Translations under genes and position numbers: made by a program | Notes under the pieces: generated by a model | Databases searched by the model: none | Seen by the model: the letters and a program-made list of their open reading frames with translations, nothing else | What the model was told of the DNA's origin: nothing | NCBI RefSeq assembly: GCF_016861845.1 | Contig: NZ_BOLV01000008.1 | Span: 1 to 64,000, forward strand | Origin: Lacticaseibacillus suilingensis | Lineage (GTDB): Bacteria > Bacillota > Bacilli > Lactobacillales > Lactobacillaceae | DNA: 64,000 nucleotides | Reading direction: 5' to 3' | Part shown: piece after piece, positions 27,483-36,640 of the stretch | Layout of the letters: every line of letters starts with the position of its first letter | How positions within the stretch are numbered: the first letter of the stretch is position 1

Positions 27483-29259
27483 TCGCCGCGGGCCAAGGCG
27501 CCTGCATCAAGAAAAAGTGCAACTGACGAACTGGCGACAAACGACCCGCCGGATTTTGGGTTACTTGGGGTTTGCCAAGGGCCGCCTGCTGGTGGTGTTC
27601 GGCCTGACGGTGTTTACCACCGCGGCGACGATTATTGGTAACCGGGTCAATGGGGTGGTGATTGACCAGTTTCTCACCCGGGCCAAGTTGCCGTTACTGT
27701 TTATTATTTGCGGACTGTTAGCCGGCATGTATGCGCTGAGTAGCGTGTTCACGTATTTTCAAAATGCCGTCATTATCAAAGTCGCGCAGCAGGCATCGGC
27801 CCGCATTCGCCATGACATTTTTGCCAATCTGCAGCGGCTGCCAATGCGGTATTTTGACACCCATGACAATGGGGATGTGATGAGCCGGCTGACCAATGAT
27901 GTGGACAACATTAATACCGCCATGATGCAGACTTTTGTTCAGCTGTTCACTGGGATTATCTCGGTGATTGGGATGGGGGCGGCGATGCTGATTCTCTCGC
28001 CGCTGCTGACGCTGATTGCGCTTTTGAGCTCTGGGGTGACTTACTTGGTCACCCGCGCGGTGGCCAAAGTCACCCAGCAGGCGTTTGTGACTCAACAGCA
28101 GGCGCTCGGGGAGCTCAACAGTCAGATTGAAGAAAATGTGTCTGGTAAGCAGGTGGTGCAACTGTTTGACCACCAGGCGGCGACTCTCGCGAAGTTCGAT
28201 GCCACAAATGAAACCTACACCAACGCGGCCTTTCGCGCGCAGGCTTTCAGTAGCATTCTTGGCCCCATCAACAATGCCACCAATAACGTGGCTTATCTTC
28301 TGATCACCTTTGTCGGCGCTTGGTCCATTCTGGCCGGGCGCGGCGGCATTACCGTCGGGGTGATTTTCACGTTTCTGATTTATCTGCGGAATTTCACCGG
28401 GCCGATCAATAATATTTTGGATCTGGTGAACACCTTGCAGCTGTCGTTGGCTTCCGCCGAGCGCATTTTTGAAGTGATTGATGCCCCGCGGGAACAGGAT
28501 CGAGCAGATGCGGTGGCGGTAACCACCACCCAAGGCAATGTCACGTTTGACCATGTGGATTTTGCCTATGATACGCGGCCAATTTTGCATGATATCAATC
28601 TAACCGCCAAGGCCGGGCAAATGGTGGCGCTGGTAGGTGAAACCGGGGCAGGTAAAACCACCATCATGAATTTGCTCACCAATTTGTACCCGCTAAAGCA
28701 CGGCCGGGTGCTGTTAGACGGGCAAGATGTGGCGGCGATCCGCCGCGCCGATTTGCGCCGGTTGATCACGGTGGTCCAGCAAGAGCCGTTCATGTTTTCT
28801 CTGTCGATCAAGGAAAACATTCGCCTCGGCCGCGCCACTGCCAGTGACGCTGAGGTGGTTGAAGCGGCGCAAAATGCCCACGCCGATGGCTTCATTCGCC
28901 AGCTGCCAGCAGGCTATGACACGGTGCTGACCGAAAATGCGCACAACCTCTCGCAAGGTCAGCGGCAGCTACTCAGCATTGCGCGGGCCTTTATCGCCAA
29001 GGCGCCGGTGTTGGTGCTGGATGAAGCCACGGCGTCGATTGATTCCAATACGGAAGCCGATGTCCAGCACGCGATGACGGCGTTGATGCAGGACAAAACT
29101 AGTTTTGTCATTGCCCACCGGCTGTCCACTATCCAGCATGCAGACCAAATTCTGGTGATTGATGGCGGCCGCGTGATTGAGCGCGGCACGCATGAACAGC
29201 TCTTGGCTCAAAATGGGGCGTACACTCAGCTGTATAATAGTCAATTTGATCAAGCCTGA
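27472..29259 (+). CDS. Heterodimeric ABC exporter, catalytic subunit (LmrD-like)
   Basis: A 595-residue half-transporter partner. Walker A GETGAGKTT is at about 388-396, and Walker B VLVLDEATASID keeps the catalytic glutamate. The signature is LSQGQRQLLSIARA (Q instead of the second G of LSGGQ). The partner's LDD and this one's LSQGQ fit the rule that one composite ATP site is weakened. The start is inside the end of the first gene, after AGGAGG. Confidence 0.92.
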   Translation: MMINRRGPRRLHQEKVQLTNWRQTTRRILGYLGFAKGRLLVVFGLTVFTTAATIIGNRVNGVVIDQFLTRAKLPLLFIICGLLAGMYALSSVFTYFQNAVIIKVAQQASARIRHDIFANLQRLPMRYFDTHDNGDVMSRLTNDVDNINTAMMQTFVQLFTGIISVIGMGAAMLILSPLLTLIALLSSGVTYLVTRAVAKVTQQAFVTQQQALGELNSQIEENVSGKQVVQLFDHQAATLAKFDATNETYTNAAFRAQAFSSILGPINNATNNVAYLLITFVGAWSILAGRGGITVGVIFTFLIYLRNFTGPINNILDLVNTLQLSLASAERIFEVIDAPREQDRADAVAVTTTQGNVTFDHVDFAYDTRPILHDINLTAKAGQMVALVGETGAGKTTIMNLLTNLYPLKHGRVLLDGQDVAAIRRADLRRLITVVQQEPFMFSLSIKENIRLGRATASDAEVVEAAQNAHADGFIRQLPAGYDTVLTENAHNLSQGQRQLLSIARAFIAKAPVLVLDEATASIDSNTEADVQHAMTALMQDKTSFVIAHRLSTIQHADQILVIDGGRVIERGTHEQLLAQNGAYTQLYNSQFDQA

Positions 29260-29318
29260 CGCTCTGGGGTTGTGCTATATTAGCTTTGGAACCGATGACA
29301 CAGAAAGAAGGCTTCATG

Positions 29319-29702
29319 ATGCCAGATACAGCAACGATTACCGCTAGGGTGGCGGCTGTCCCTACTGCCCCGCAACAAGTGGTGCGGGTGATTGATGCCA
29401 GCCGCTTGCAGGATTTCTTTGACATGGCGCGCATCGGCATGAACAGCATTTTGGCCTACCGCATCCAAGGCGAGCCGCCGGTAGCTGAGCAGCTGGCCTG
29501 CTCACTGCAGGCAGAGGCACTGGACGCTTTTGCTGACCAGGTGAGCGAGCGATTCTTAGCGCCGCTTGCGCAAGCTGGCGCGACCGGCTATTTACTGCAA
29601 GGCCGCACCAGCGCTGGTTTGATGGTGCCTGATTCAGCCGGGGACTTACTGCTGGTGTGCCGCAAGGACTTCCCACAGTCTGAGGATTGTCACTGCGGTT
29701 AA
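29319..29702 (+). CDS. Conserved-looking hypothetical protein
   Basis: A 127-residue soluble protein with no signal peptide or membrane span and no motif I recognise. It has a late Cys/His tail (EDCHCG). ATG 29319 is seven bases after GAAGG; another ATG three bases earlier is possible. It follows the ABC exporter without a terminator between them, so it may be read from that operon. It is followed by its own terminator. Confidence 0.6.
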   Translation: MPDTATITARVAAVPTAPQQVVRVIDASRLQDFFDMARIGMNSILAYRIQGEPPVAEQLACSLQAEALDAFADQVSERFLAPLAQAGATGYLLQGRTSAGLMVPDSAGDLLLVCRKDFPQSEDCHCG

Positions 29703-29730
29703 GCGGCGCCATATTTAAATTTATTGGTGG

Positions 29731-29759
29731 GACGCTGATGTTGTCATCGGCGTCTTTTT
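29731..29759 (+). terminator. Terminator after the 127-residue gene
   Basis: GACGCTGATG/CATCGGCGTC stem, TTGT loop, TTTTT. Confidence 0.88.
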
Positions 29760-29838
29760 GAATCCTAGCAACGGATTTAAAACTGCAAAAGCAAACATAC
29801 GTTCGATGTTCTGCTACAATGACCATGAGGTGACACGA

Positions 29839-30123
29839 ATGACGTATCAAGCGCAAATCGCGGCAGTCGCAGAAGCCGTTCAAGCGCAGTTTCCTCAGTT
29901 GGAGTTGATTGCCGGCGCAATTCAAGATGCGAGCGGGGCCGAGGCCAGCTGGAAGCTGACGGTGTATCAACCGGAAACACAGACGAGTTTTTATTTTCGG
30001 GCGGGGCCCACTGCCGGCTGGATGTGGGATCAAGGTGCCGATATTGTGCTGCCATCGGTGACCAAGGATGCCATCAAGTTAGCCTTAGTGGTGATCAAGG
30101 TAGGACTCGCCCCTTCGGCTTAA
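29839..30123 (+). CDS. Small hypothetical protein
   Basis: A 94-residue protein with a predicted alpha/beta pattern (helix 3-22, then strands including SWKLTVYQ and TSFYFRAG). No family recognised. GAGGTGA lies five bases before ATG 29839, a strong ribosome binding site that supports a real gene. It stands alone between two terminators. Confidence 0.6.
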   Translation: MTYQAQIAAVAEAVQAQFPQLELIAGAIQDASGAEASWKLTVYQPETQTSFYFRAGPTAGWMWDQGADIVLPSVTKDAIKLALVVIKVGLAPSA

Positions 30124-30196
30124 TCGCGTTCATGCGCATGAGGGCGGCGCCAAGAGCGCGAAATCAAGCCGCAGCTATTCCTTACCGGGGCTCAAG

Positions 30197-30238
30197 AGCG
30201 TCACCACGCGGCTACGGCGGGGTTGATGCGCTTTTTTC
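30197..30238 (+). terminator. Probable terminator before the sigma-factor gene
   Basis: AGCGTCACC against GGTTGATGCGCT with bulges, then TTTTTT. The stem is imperfect. Confidence 0.45.
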
Positions 30239-30332
30239 ATTTGTGCACCCCATCGTTACACTGACCCCATCATGACCGGTGATGAAATTCACCTCGCTGT
30301 CTGGGCCAAGGCGGCGTCAAGAAGGGGTCGCA

Positions 30333-30872
30333 GTGGCGACAAATCAAGCAGCATTTGCGTTTTACATGCAGCATCAGCGGGTGGTTTACTATGCTTTGAG
30401 CAGGCTAGGCGTGCGCCCGCAAACGCCGGACTATCAGGATTTGAGGCAGGAGGGGATGCTCCTGTACCTCGCGTATTATCAGCAGTATGAAGAACCCTTG
30501 AATCAGCCAGTCGCGGTACAAAAATTTAACCGGCTGGCCGGCAAAATCGTTTATCTGGGCTTGTTGCAACACCGGCTGAAGTGGCAGCGGCGCCAGGCGC
30601 TGGAGCAAACGGCCGGCAAGCAATGGCACCAAGCGGCCGCCATAACCGCTGATCGGCAGGAGTCTAGTCTCAGCGGCTTATTGATGGCTGAGACGTTTAC
30701 CGCGCTGGCGGCGCGCTTGACGCCCGGCGAACGCACCATCTTAGACCTGCGCTATGGCGAACAGCTATCAAATCGCGAAATCGCCCTTCGCCTGAACATG
30801 AGCCCGCGGCGAGTCAGCGCAGTACGCCGCCAGATCGCAGTGAAATATCTGGCGTGGCAGGCGGAACCATAA
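30333..30872 (+). CDS. Sigma-70-family factor, SigH/ComX-like
   Basis: A 179-residue alternative sigma factor. Region 2 is at about 15-75 (YYALSRLG... PDYQDLRQEGMLLYLAYYQ) and region 4 at about 125-170 (LTPGERTILDLRYGEQLSNRE, then a helix-turn-helix NMSPRRVSAVRRQ). Similar small factors in lactobacilli (SigH of L. sakei) and ComX in streptococci drive DNA-uptake genes. No anti-sigma gene is adjacent, against an ECF type. GTG 30333 follows GAAGGGG by five bases; the frame is open further upstream without a ribosome binding site. Its targets cannot be told from this window, but coiA is present at 44847. Confidence 0.8.
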   Translation: MATNQAAFAFYMQHQRVVYYALSRLGVRPQTPDYQDLRQEGMLLYLAYYQQYEEPLNQPVAVQKFNRLAGKIVYLGLLQHRLKWQRRQALEQTAGKQWHQAAAITADRQESSLSGLLMAETFTALAARLTPGERTILDLRYGEQLSNREIALRLNMSPRRVSAVRRQIAVKYLAWQAEP

Positions 30873-30885
30873 GCGGTAGGATTGA

Positions 30886-30924
30886 GGTCACCCCGGCGGC
30901 TGATTGCCGGTTTGGTGGCCTTTT
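30886..30924 (+). terminator. Terminator of the sigma-factor gene
   Basis: GGTCACC/GGTGGCC with an inner CCGGC/GCCGG stem and TTTT. Confidence 0.75.
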
Positions 30925-30939
30925 GCCTGCGATAGGGTA

Positions 30940-30945
30940 TATAAT
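30940..30945 (+). promoter_or_regulatory. -10 element of pepN
   Basis: TATAAT at 30940-30945 inside TATATAAT, about 30 bases before the pepN start. The matching -35 is weak. Confidence 0.5.
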
Positions 30946-30976
30946 GGGATCATTATAAAATTTTGGAGGGAAAATA

Positions 30977-33496
30977 ATGGCAAAACACTTATACGAAACT
31001 TTCCAGCCAGCACACTATGACTTGTTCATTGATGTTGACCGAGGCACCAAAACCATCACCGGGAAAACCACGATTCAAGGCGAGGCCAAAGCGGCCAACA
31101 TCGCGCTGAACCAAAAGTACCTGAAGATCAGTAGCGTGCAAGCCGATGGCCAAACCGTGACATTTACGGTGGATGACCAGGCCGAAACCGTCAACATCAC
31201 GTTGCCGCAAGCCGGCGCGGTGACGTTGACGCTGGATTACACTGCGCCGCTGACCGACACCATGATGGGCATTTATCCTTCCTATTATGAAATCAATGGC
31301 GAAAAGCAGCTCCTGATTGGGACCCAATTCGAATCCACTGCTGCGCGCCAAGCCTTCCCAGGCGTTGATGAACCAGAAGCAAAGGCGACCTTCAGCCTCG
31401 CATTGAAGTTCGACGAACAACCCGGCGAAACCGTCATTGCCAACATGCCAGAAGTGAAAGTTGAAGCTGGCGTGCACTATTTTGATACCACCATGCGCAT
31501 GTCCACCTACCTGGTGGCCTTTGCGTTTGGCGATATGCAAAAGAAACTGACCAAAACCAAGAGCGGTGTGGAAATCGGCGTCTTTGCTACTAAAGCTCAC
31601 CAGCCAAAAGAACTCGATTTTGCCTTGGATATTGCCAAGCGGGCGATTGAATTCTACGAAGACTTCTACGAAACCCCTTATCCGCTGCCACACTCCTACC
31701 AGTTGGCCTTGCCTGACTTCTCGGCTGGCGCCATGGAAAACTGGGGCTTAGTCACCTATCGGGAAGCGTACCTGACGCTGGATCCTGACAATACTTCCTT
31801 GCGCATGAAGCAGCTCGTCGCAACGGTTATCACCCATGAACTGGCGCACCAGTGGTTCGGTGATTTGGTCACCATGAAGTGGTGGGATGACCTGTGGCTC
31901 AATGAATCCTTTGCCAACATGATGGAATACCTCAGCGTTGATGCCATGGAACCCAATTGGCACATTTGGGAAATGTTCCAGACTTCTGAAGCGTCGGCTG
32001 CTTTGCAGCGGGATGCAACGGATGGCGTGCAGTCGGTCCATGTTGCAGTCGAAGATCCAGCTGACATCGACTCTGTGTTCGACGGCGCGATTGTGTACGC
32101 CAAAGGCTCACGGCTGTTGGTGATGGTCCGGGCCTTGATTGGCGACGACAACTTGCGCAAGGGCTTGAAGGCTTACTTTGACGCCCACAAGTTCGGCAAC
32201 GCCAAAGGGGCCGATCTCTGGGCTGCCTTGGGTGAGGCCTCTGGCATTGATGTGGGCGCCATCATGACGTCTTGGTTGGAGCAGCCTGGGTACCCACTGG
32301 TCACCGCCAAAATCGTTGACGGTCAGTTGCAGCTCAGCCAGCAGCAGTTCTTCATCGGTGAAGGCAAGGAAGTCGGCCGCCAGTGGCAGATTCCGCTGGA
32401 AAGCAACTACGCCGCTGCCCCGCAGATTATGAGCGAAAAAACGGTGACCTTGGGCGACTACAAGACCTTGCGCGCTGAAGCAGGCAAAGCCTTCCGCCTG
32501 AACGTCGGCAACAACTCGCACTTCATCGTCAAGTACGATGACACCTTGATGGCTGACCTGCTCAGCGAAGCGGCTGATTTCGACGCCATTTCCAAGCTGC
32601 AGCTGCTGCAAGACATGCGGCTCCAGGCTGAAGCAGGTGTGATTTCTTATGCCGATATTGTGCCGCTGCTGAAGACCTTCAAGGACGACACCAGCAACAT
32701 CGTCATTACCGCGGTGATGCAAACCGCCGGCCGGCTGCAGAAATTCACCACACCGGATTCCGAAGAAGACAAGCAGCTGCGCGCCTTCTTCAAGCTGTTG
32801 TCTGCTGGCCAGTACGCACGTCTTGGCCTCACGCCAAAGGCTGGCGAATCCAATGATGACCAAATCGGCCGGCCATATATTCTGGATGGGGCGGCGTTCG
32901 GCCATAATGCTGATTTCGAAGCTGATGCGCATGCTTTGTACACCAGTACCGATATCGCCGCCATGTCCGCTGATGCTCGGCCTTATGTCTTGAAGAATGA
33001 AGCCAAGCAGCATCCTAGTCAGGCGCTGTTCGACCATTTCATCGCCGAGTACCGGAAGACGGCCGATCCAAGCGTCAAAGAAGCGCTGATGTACGCAACG
33101 CCAGCCTTCAAGGACGAAGCAATTTTGAAGCAAATTGTGACCTACTTTGAAGATGCCGATACCATCAAACCGCAAGACCTGCGGAGCTGGTTCCGTGGCG
33201 TGTTGGCCAACCCGCAAGGTGAACAACTGGCCTGGGATTGGCTGCGCAACGAATGGGACTGGCTGAACAAGACGGTCGGTGGCGACATGGAATTCACCAC
33301 TTACATCACCGTGGTGGCCAGTCGCTTCGATACGGCTAAGCGTTTGGCTGAATTCAAAGCCTTCTTCGAGCCGAAACTTGAGGTGCCAGGATTGGGTCGC
33401 GAAATCCAGATGGACACCAAAGTGATTGCAACGCGGGTGGCTTTGATCGAGGACCAGAAAGACCAAGTCAATGCAGCGATTGCCAAAGCTTTATAA
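30977..33496 (+). CDS. pepN: Aminopeptidase N, M1 family
   Basis: A cytoplasmic zinc aminopeptidase that removes N-terminal residues from peptides, such as those imported by Opp. 839 residues. Substrate motif GAMENWG is at 251-257. HEXXH is H287-E288-L-A-H291 and the third zinc ligand is E310 in WLNESFA. The C-terminal helical ERAP1-like domain (from about 520) is complete. ATG 30977 follows GGAGGG. Single gene with its own terminator. Confidence 0.97.
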   Translation: MAKHLYETFQPAHYDLFIDVDRGTKTITGKTTIQGEAKAANIALNQKYLKISSVQADGQTVTFTVDDQAETVNITLPQAGAVTLTLDYTAPLTDTMMGIYPSYYEINGEKQLLIGTQFESTAARQAFPGVDEPEAKATFSLALKFDEQPGETVIANMPEVKVEAGVHYFDTTMRMSTYLVAFAFGDMQKKLTKTKSGVEIGVFATKAHQPKELDFALDIAKRAIEFYEDFYETPYPLPHSYQLALPDFSAGAMENWGLVTYREAYLTLDPDNTSLRMKQLVATVITHELAHQWFGDLVTMKWWDDLWLNESFANMMEYLSVDAMEPNWHIWEMFQTSEASAALQRDATDGVQSVHVAVEDPADIDSVFDGAIVYAKGSRLLVMVRALIGDDNLRKGLKAYFDAHKFGNAKGADLWAALGEASGIDVGAIMTSWLEQPGYPLVTAKIVDGQLQLSQQQFFIGEGKEVGRQWQIPLESNYAAAPQIMSEKTVTLGDYKTLRAEAGKAFRLNVGNNSHFIVKYDDTLMADLLSEAADFDAISKLQLLQDMRLQAEAGVISYADIVPLLKTFKDDTSNIVITAVMQTAGRLQKFTTPDSEEDKQLRAFFKLLSAGQYARLGLTPKAGESNDDQIGRPYILDGAAFGHNADFEADAHALYTSTDIAAMSADARPYVLKNEAKQHPSQALFDHFIAEYRKTADPSVKEALMYATPAFKDEAILKQIVTYFEDADTIKPQDLRSWFRGVLANPQGEQLAWDWLRNEWDWLNKTVGGDMEFTTYITVVASRFDTAKRLAEFKAFFEPKLEVPGLGREIQMDTKVIATRVALIEDQKDQVNAAIAKAL

Positions 33497-33508
33497 TCAG
33501 ATTACCGA

Positions 33509-33533
33509 AACGTCGGCTGCGGCCGGCGTTTTT
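33509..33533 (+). terminator. pepN terminator
   Basis: AACGTCGGC/GCCGGCGTT and TTT. Confidence 0.85.
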
Positions 33534-33551
33534 GCGTGGGGCAAAAGAAAG

Positions 33552-33722
33552 TGATTGAGACATAATTTGAGCCGAGGATAGGCACACGACTATTCCGGAA
33601 CAGTACGAGCCAAAATGCGACGCCCTAGCCGTATAAGCCAAACGGCCTGCAAAACCTAAGTTCAGGTTTTACAGACCGTTTGGCTTATATTCTGGGCTAA
33701 AACCGCATTTTGTCTCAGCCTC
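33552..33722. repeat. Type 2 palindromic intergenic repeat, copy G
   Basis: Arms AAAATGCG and CGCATTTT, with GCC...GGGC just inside and TCTCAGCC outside, enclose a long inner hairpin. That hairpin is TATAAGCCAAACGG (33632-33645) against CCGTTTGGCTTATA, with AAAACCT/AGGTTTT at the tip. The right arm matches copies D and F. It lies between the convergent pepN and acetyltransferase genes. GAGACA...TGTCTC at the ends resembles intergenic repeats often seen in Firmicutes. Confidence 0.7.
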
Positions 33723-34330
33723 TAAAAGATTTGACTATAAAGCATGCAGGTCAGCGGAAATTGCTTGGCGCCCAGGGTGAGTTCAATCTGGCGCGTTTGT
33801 TCGCGGATAAAGCCGCGGTGATCATAGAACTGGTACACGCAGTCGCTGTCGGTATAGAGAAAGTAGCGTTTGCCCTTGGCGGTTCGCGCGAACGCCGCCA
33901 GCAGCTGACTGCCAATACCACGGCCTTGCAGCATCGGGTCGGTGGCGAGCAAACTAATTTCGCCATCGGCTGCCTTTTTGGCTGTGAAAGCCGCCAGCAT
34001 GTCGGCATTGGCCGCATCATATGCAGGGGTGCCTTGGCCGGCAAAAACGTGCATCAAGCGCTGATAGCTGGCTACGAGTAAACGCCGCGGCCAGGTGGCG
34101 TGAGGTTTTGGGGCCGCTGTTTCACTAGCGAACAGCACGCCCACCAGCCGGCCATCCTCATAAGCGCCCAGTGCCTGGGTGGCATTGGCGTATTCGTGTT
34201 CCACGAAATAGTAGCCAAAGGCGCGCAAAGCCAGTGGATTTTGAAAATAACGGTCGAAGTGCATGCCCTCAATGGCGAAGGTGACCACTTGGGGAAAATC
34301 TTTGGTGGCGAGGGGACGGATTGAGATCAC
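33722..34330 (-). CDS. GNAT family N-acetyltransferase
   Basis: A 202-residue acetyltransferase. The acetyl-CoA loop is DPMLQGRGIGSQLLAAF (motif A, Q/R-x-x-G-x-G/A), preceded by the strand EISLLATDP. The acceptor cannot be told. GTG 34330 follows GGAGGTG. It lies 12 bases downstream of the 206-residue unknown gene and is probably co-transcribed with it. Confidence 0.85.
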   Translation of the reverse strand: MISIRPLATKDFPQVVTFAIEGMHFDRYFQNPLALRAFGYYFVEHEYANATQALGAYEDGRLVGVLFASETAAPKPHATWPRRLLVASYQRLMHVFAGQGTPAYDAANADMLAAFTAKKAADGEISLLATDPMLQGRGIGSQLLAAFARTAKGKRYFLYTDSDCVYQFYDHRGFIREQTRQIELTLGAKQFPLTCMLYSQIF

Positions 34331-34342
34331 AAGGCACCTCCT

Positions 34343-34963
34343 TTAGATGGTGAAGGCAAAGCCAGGGTAGCGCTGGGTAAACTTGACGGCGCCGGCCTTC
34401 AGCGCCGCCTGATCATTGGTTGCGAGCGCTTCAGGCAGTTCCAGGTCTTCAATGTCGATGCTCATTTGCCAGGCCAGCTCTCGCATGGTCATGCCTTCAT
34501 AATGGCGGTAAGTCGGCAACACAGCGGTGACATCAGCACCGGCTTCAAACAACCGTGTGAATTCCTGGGCAAGCTGGGCAATCAGGGGCCGCTGCTGCAA
34601 CCAAGCGGTGGTGATAGACGCCGCTTTGAGCACACCGTTTTGCATGAAATACTGCGTCACCAGCGGCCGCGGCAGGGGATCTTTAGCGTCGCCAAAGTCC
34701 CAGGTGGTGGCTAATTGATTCGCGTCTGCAGCTTCTAAGAGTCGCGCGAGCCAAGGGGTAAGTTGCGTTTGTTCGTAAGCCGTTGCGGCTTGTTCAATTA
34801 CGGCCCAGTCAGCAGCAGTTTTGAACGCAGGGATACCGGCTGGACCGGCTAAGCCAACAGTGGCTGCGATTTGCGTCCAGTCGGTGGGCGCTTGGCTAAT
34901 CGGCCACGTCGCGGCGGCAGGTACGGTAATGGTTGGGGCAACAGCAATCGTGAATAAATGCAT
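34343..34963 (-). CDS. Hypothetical protein
   Basis: A 206-residue soluble protein, rich in Ala, Thr and Gln, predicted mostly helical. I recognise no family or catalytic motif. ATG 34963 lies seven bases after GGGAGGA; an upstream in-frame ATG at 34987 lacks a site. It precedes the GNAT gene, so it may act with it, for example as substrate or partner, but this is only positional. Confidence 0.65.
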   Translation of the reverse strand: MHLFTIAVAPTITVPAAATWPISQAPTDWTQIAATVGLAGPAGIPAFKTAADWAVIEQAATAYEQTQLTPWLARLLEAADANQLATTWDFGDAKDPLPRPLVTQYFMQNGVLKAASITTAWLQQRPLIAQLAQEFTRLFEAGADVTAVLPTYRHYEGMTMRELAWQMSIDIEDLELPEALATNDQAALKAGAVKFTQRYPGFAFTI

Positions 34964-35023
34964 GGTGAATCCTCCCTGATCAGGCATCGTTTTCTTCAGT
35001 GTACCGCAGTGGCAGGCAAATGA

Positions 35024-36397
35024 CTAAGCCGCTTGTGGTTTGAGCAAGCGCCAGAACAAACCAATCACGACCAACCCTAGGGCGACCAGGAGCCAAAAGG
35101 CGGCATTGGAGCCGGCGGTGACTTGCTGCGCCTTGCTCCAGCCGGGGTGGTTAATCATGGTCATCATCAGCGACAAGACGGTGGTGCCGACTGCGCCAGC
35201 GACTTGCTGGCCGGTGTTGTACAAGGCATTGGCATCATTTTGTAAATCTTTCGGCAGACCTTTGAGGCCATAGGCAACCGAATTACTGAAGGCCATCGAC
35301 CGGCCAATAGCAAAGACGAGGTACACCCAAGTGACGCCAGCCACACCCAGCGCCGGGCCAAAGATGGCAAAGACGAGAATTGAAGCCGTGAACAAGCTGG
35401 CACCGAGCAGCAGCGGTAGCTTGCCGCCGAAGCGGTCCAGCATCCAGCCATACACTGGCTGGCCGATACCGTTAAAGACGCTACCGGGCAGTAAAATCAG
35501 GCCACCCACCAGCGCGGTCGCAGAAAAGACGTCTTGCACATAATTGGGGAGCAGGAAGTTCAGGCCGACATTGGCAAATTGCAGCGTGATATAAGGTAAA
35601 AAAATGAACAAAAAGGCTGGTTCATGAAACACGCGCAGCGAGAAAAGGTAGCGCGTGCTGGTGCGGGATAACCGTAAAAACCCCCAGCCAGCCGCCAGCA
35701 TCAGCGCTAGCAGGCCGAACGCCAATGCCCAGTGGCCATCTCCAAAAGCGGTCAGCCCAACTACCAAGGCGATTAAAGCGGTTGCGAGCAACCCAAAGCG
35801 GTTCCAGTCAAACGCCAAGGGCTGCGCCTTAGTGTATTGCTTGATTTGGCTTTGGCCAAGCACCATGAGGACCAACGCCAGCGGCAAAGTGATCCAGAAA
35901 ATGAGGCGCCAGCTGCCCATTGCGGCCAGCGCACCGCCAAAGGTTGGACCGAGGGCCGGAGCAATCAGGATGATTAAGTTAGCGATGCCAAGGTACACCC
36001 CGAGCTTGGCGCGGGGGACGACATCCAAGATGATATTGACCATCAGGGGCGTGCACAACCCGACACAGCCAGCTTGAATCAAACGGCCGAGCAGCATTTG
36101 CGGAAAAACCACCGCCGTGGCGCACAGCAAGTCCCCCACGGAAAAAAGCAGCGCGCCCCAGACGAAAAGTTGCCGGTTCGTAAAACGCCGTTTCATATAA
36201 GCCGAAGTGAGCATGATTAACGCCGCCGTCAGTAGGTAGCCGGAAGTGACCCACTGCACGGTGCTGAGTGACACGTGGAAGTCGTCCATCAAGGTAGGAA
36301 AAGTCGTATTCATGGCGGTTTCGGTTAAAATGCCGAGAAACGACATTAATGCCACAATGGCAACCACCAGCATGGGATTTTGCGTTTTTGCAGTCAA
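35024..36397 (-). CDS. MFS transporter, DHA2 family (LmrB-like)
   Basis: A 457-residue drug:proton antiporter-type transporter with about 13-14 spans. ETAMNTTFPTLMDDFHVS in helix 1 and WVTSGYLLTAALIMLTSAY are typical of the LmrB/EmrB branch. Substrate unknown, and no regulator is adjacent. The ATG has an AAAGAGG-type site. Confidence 0.88.
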   Translation of the reverse strand: MTAKTQNPMLVVAIVALMSFLGILTETAMNTTFPTLMDDFHVSLSTVQWVTSGYLLTAALIMLTSAYMKRRFTNRQLFVWGALLFSVGDLLCATAVVFPQMLLGRLIQAGCVGLCTPLMVNIILDVVPRAKLGVYLGIANLIILIAPALGPTFGGALAAMGSWRLIFWITLPLALVLMVLGQSQIKQYTKAQPLAFDWNRFGLLATALIALVVGLTAFGDGHWALAFGLLALMLAAGWGFLRLSRTSTRYLFSLRVFHEPAFLFIFLPYITLQFANVGLNFLLPNYVQDVFSATALVGGLILLPGSVFNGIGQPVYGWMLDRFGGKLPLLLGASLFTASILVFAIFGPALGVAGVTWVYLVFAIGRSMAFSNSVAYGLKGLPKDLQNDANALYNTGQQVAGAVGTTVLSLMMTMINHPGWSKAQQVTAGSNAAFWLLVALGLVVIGLFWRLLKPQAA

Positions 36398-36640
36398 GGC
36401 TTAGCCTCTTTCTGAAAATTGGAATACGTCCATTATAGCCTTGACCAGGCCGTGAGGCTAGTCAAGGCCGGCGACAATCGCGATTGGTCGAGGTGGTCAA
36501 GCGGCGCTGCTAGCCATGGCCATCACTAACCAGCGGCTGGCAATTAAAGCGTAAGCGCAACCAAGTCAGGCTGACGGCTAACGACTTTTGCCCGAATCTG
36601 CGCTACAATGTTAAGACAACAATAGAAATGAAGTGATCAA

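Noticed and set aside
32108-33466. A 452-codon minus-strand open frame opposite pepN
   Set aside because: It is the mirror of pepN codon periodicity, has no ribosome binding site and no recognisable protein features.
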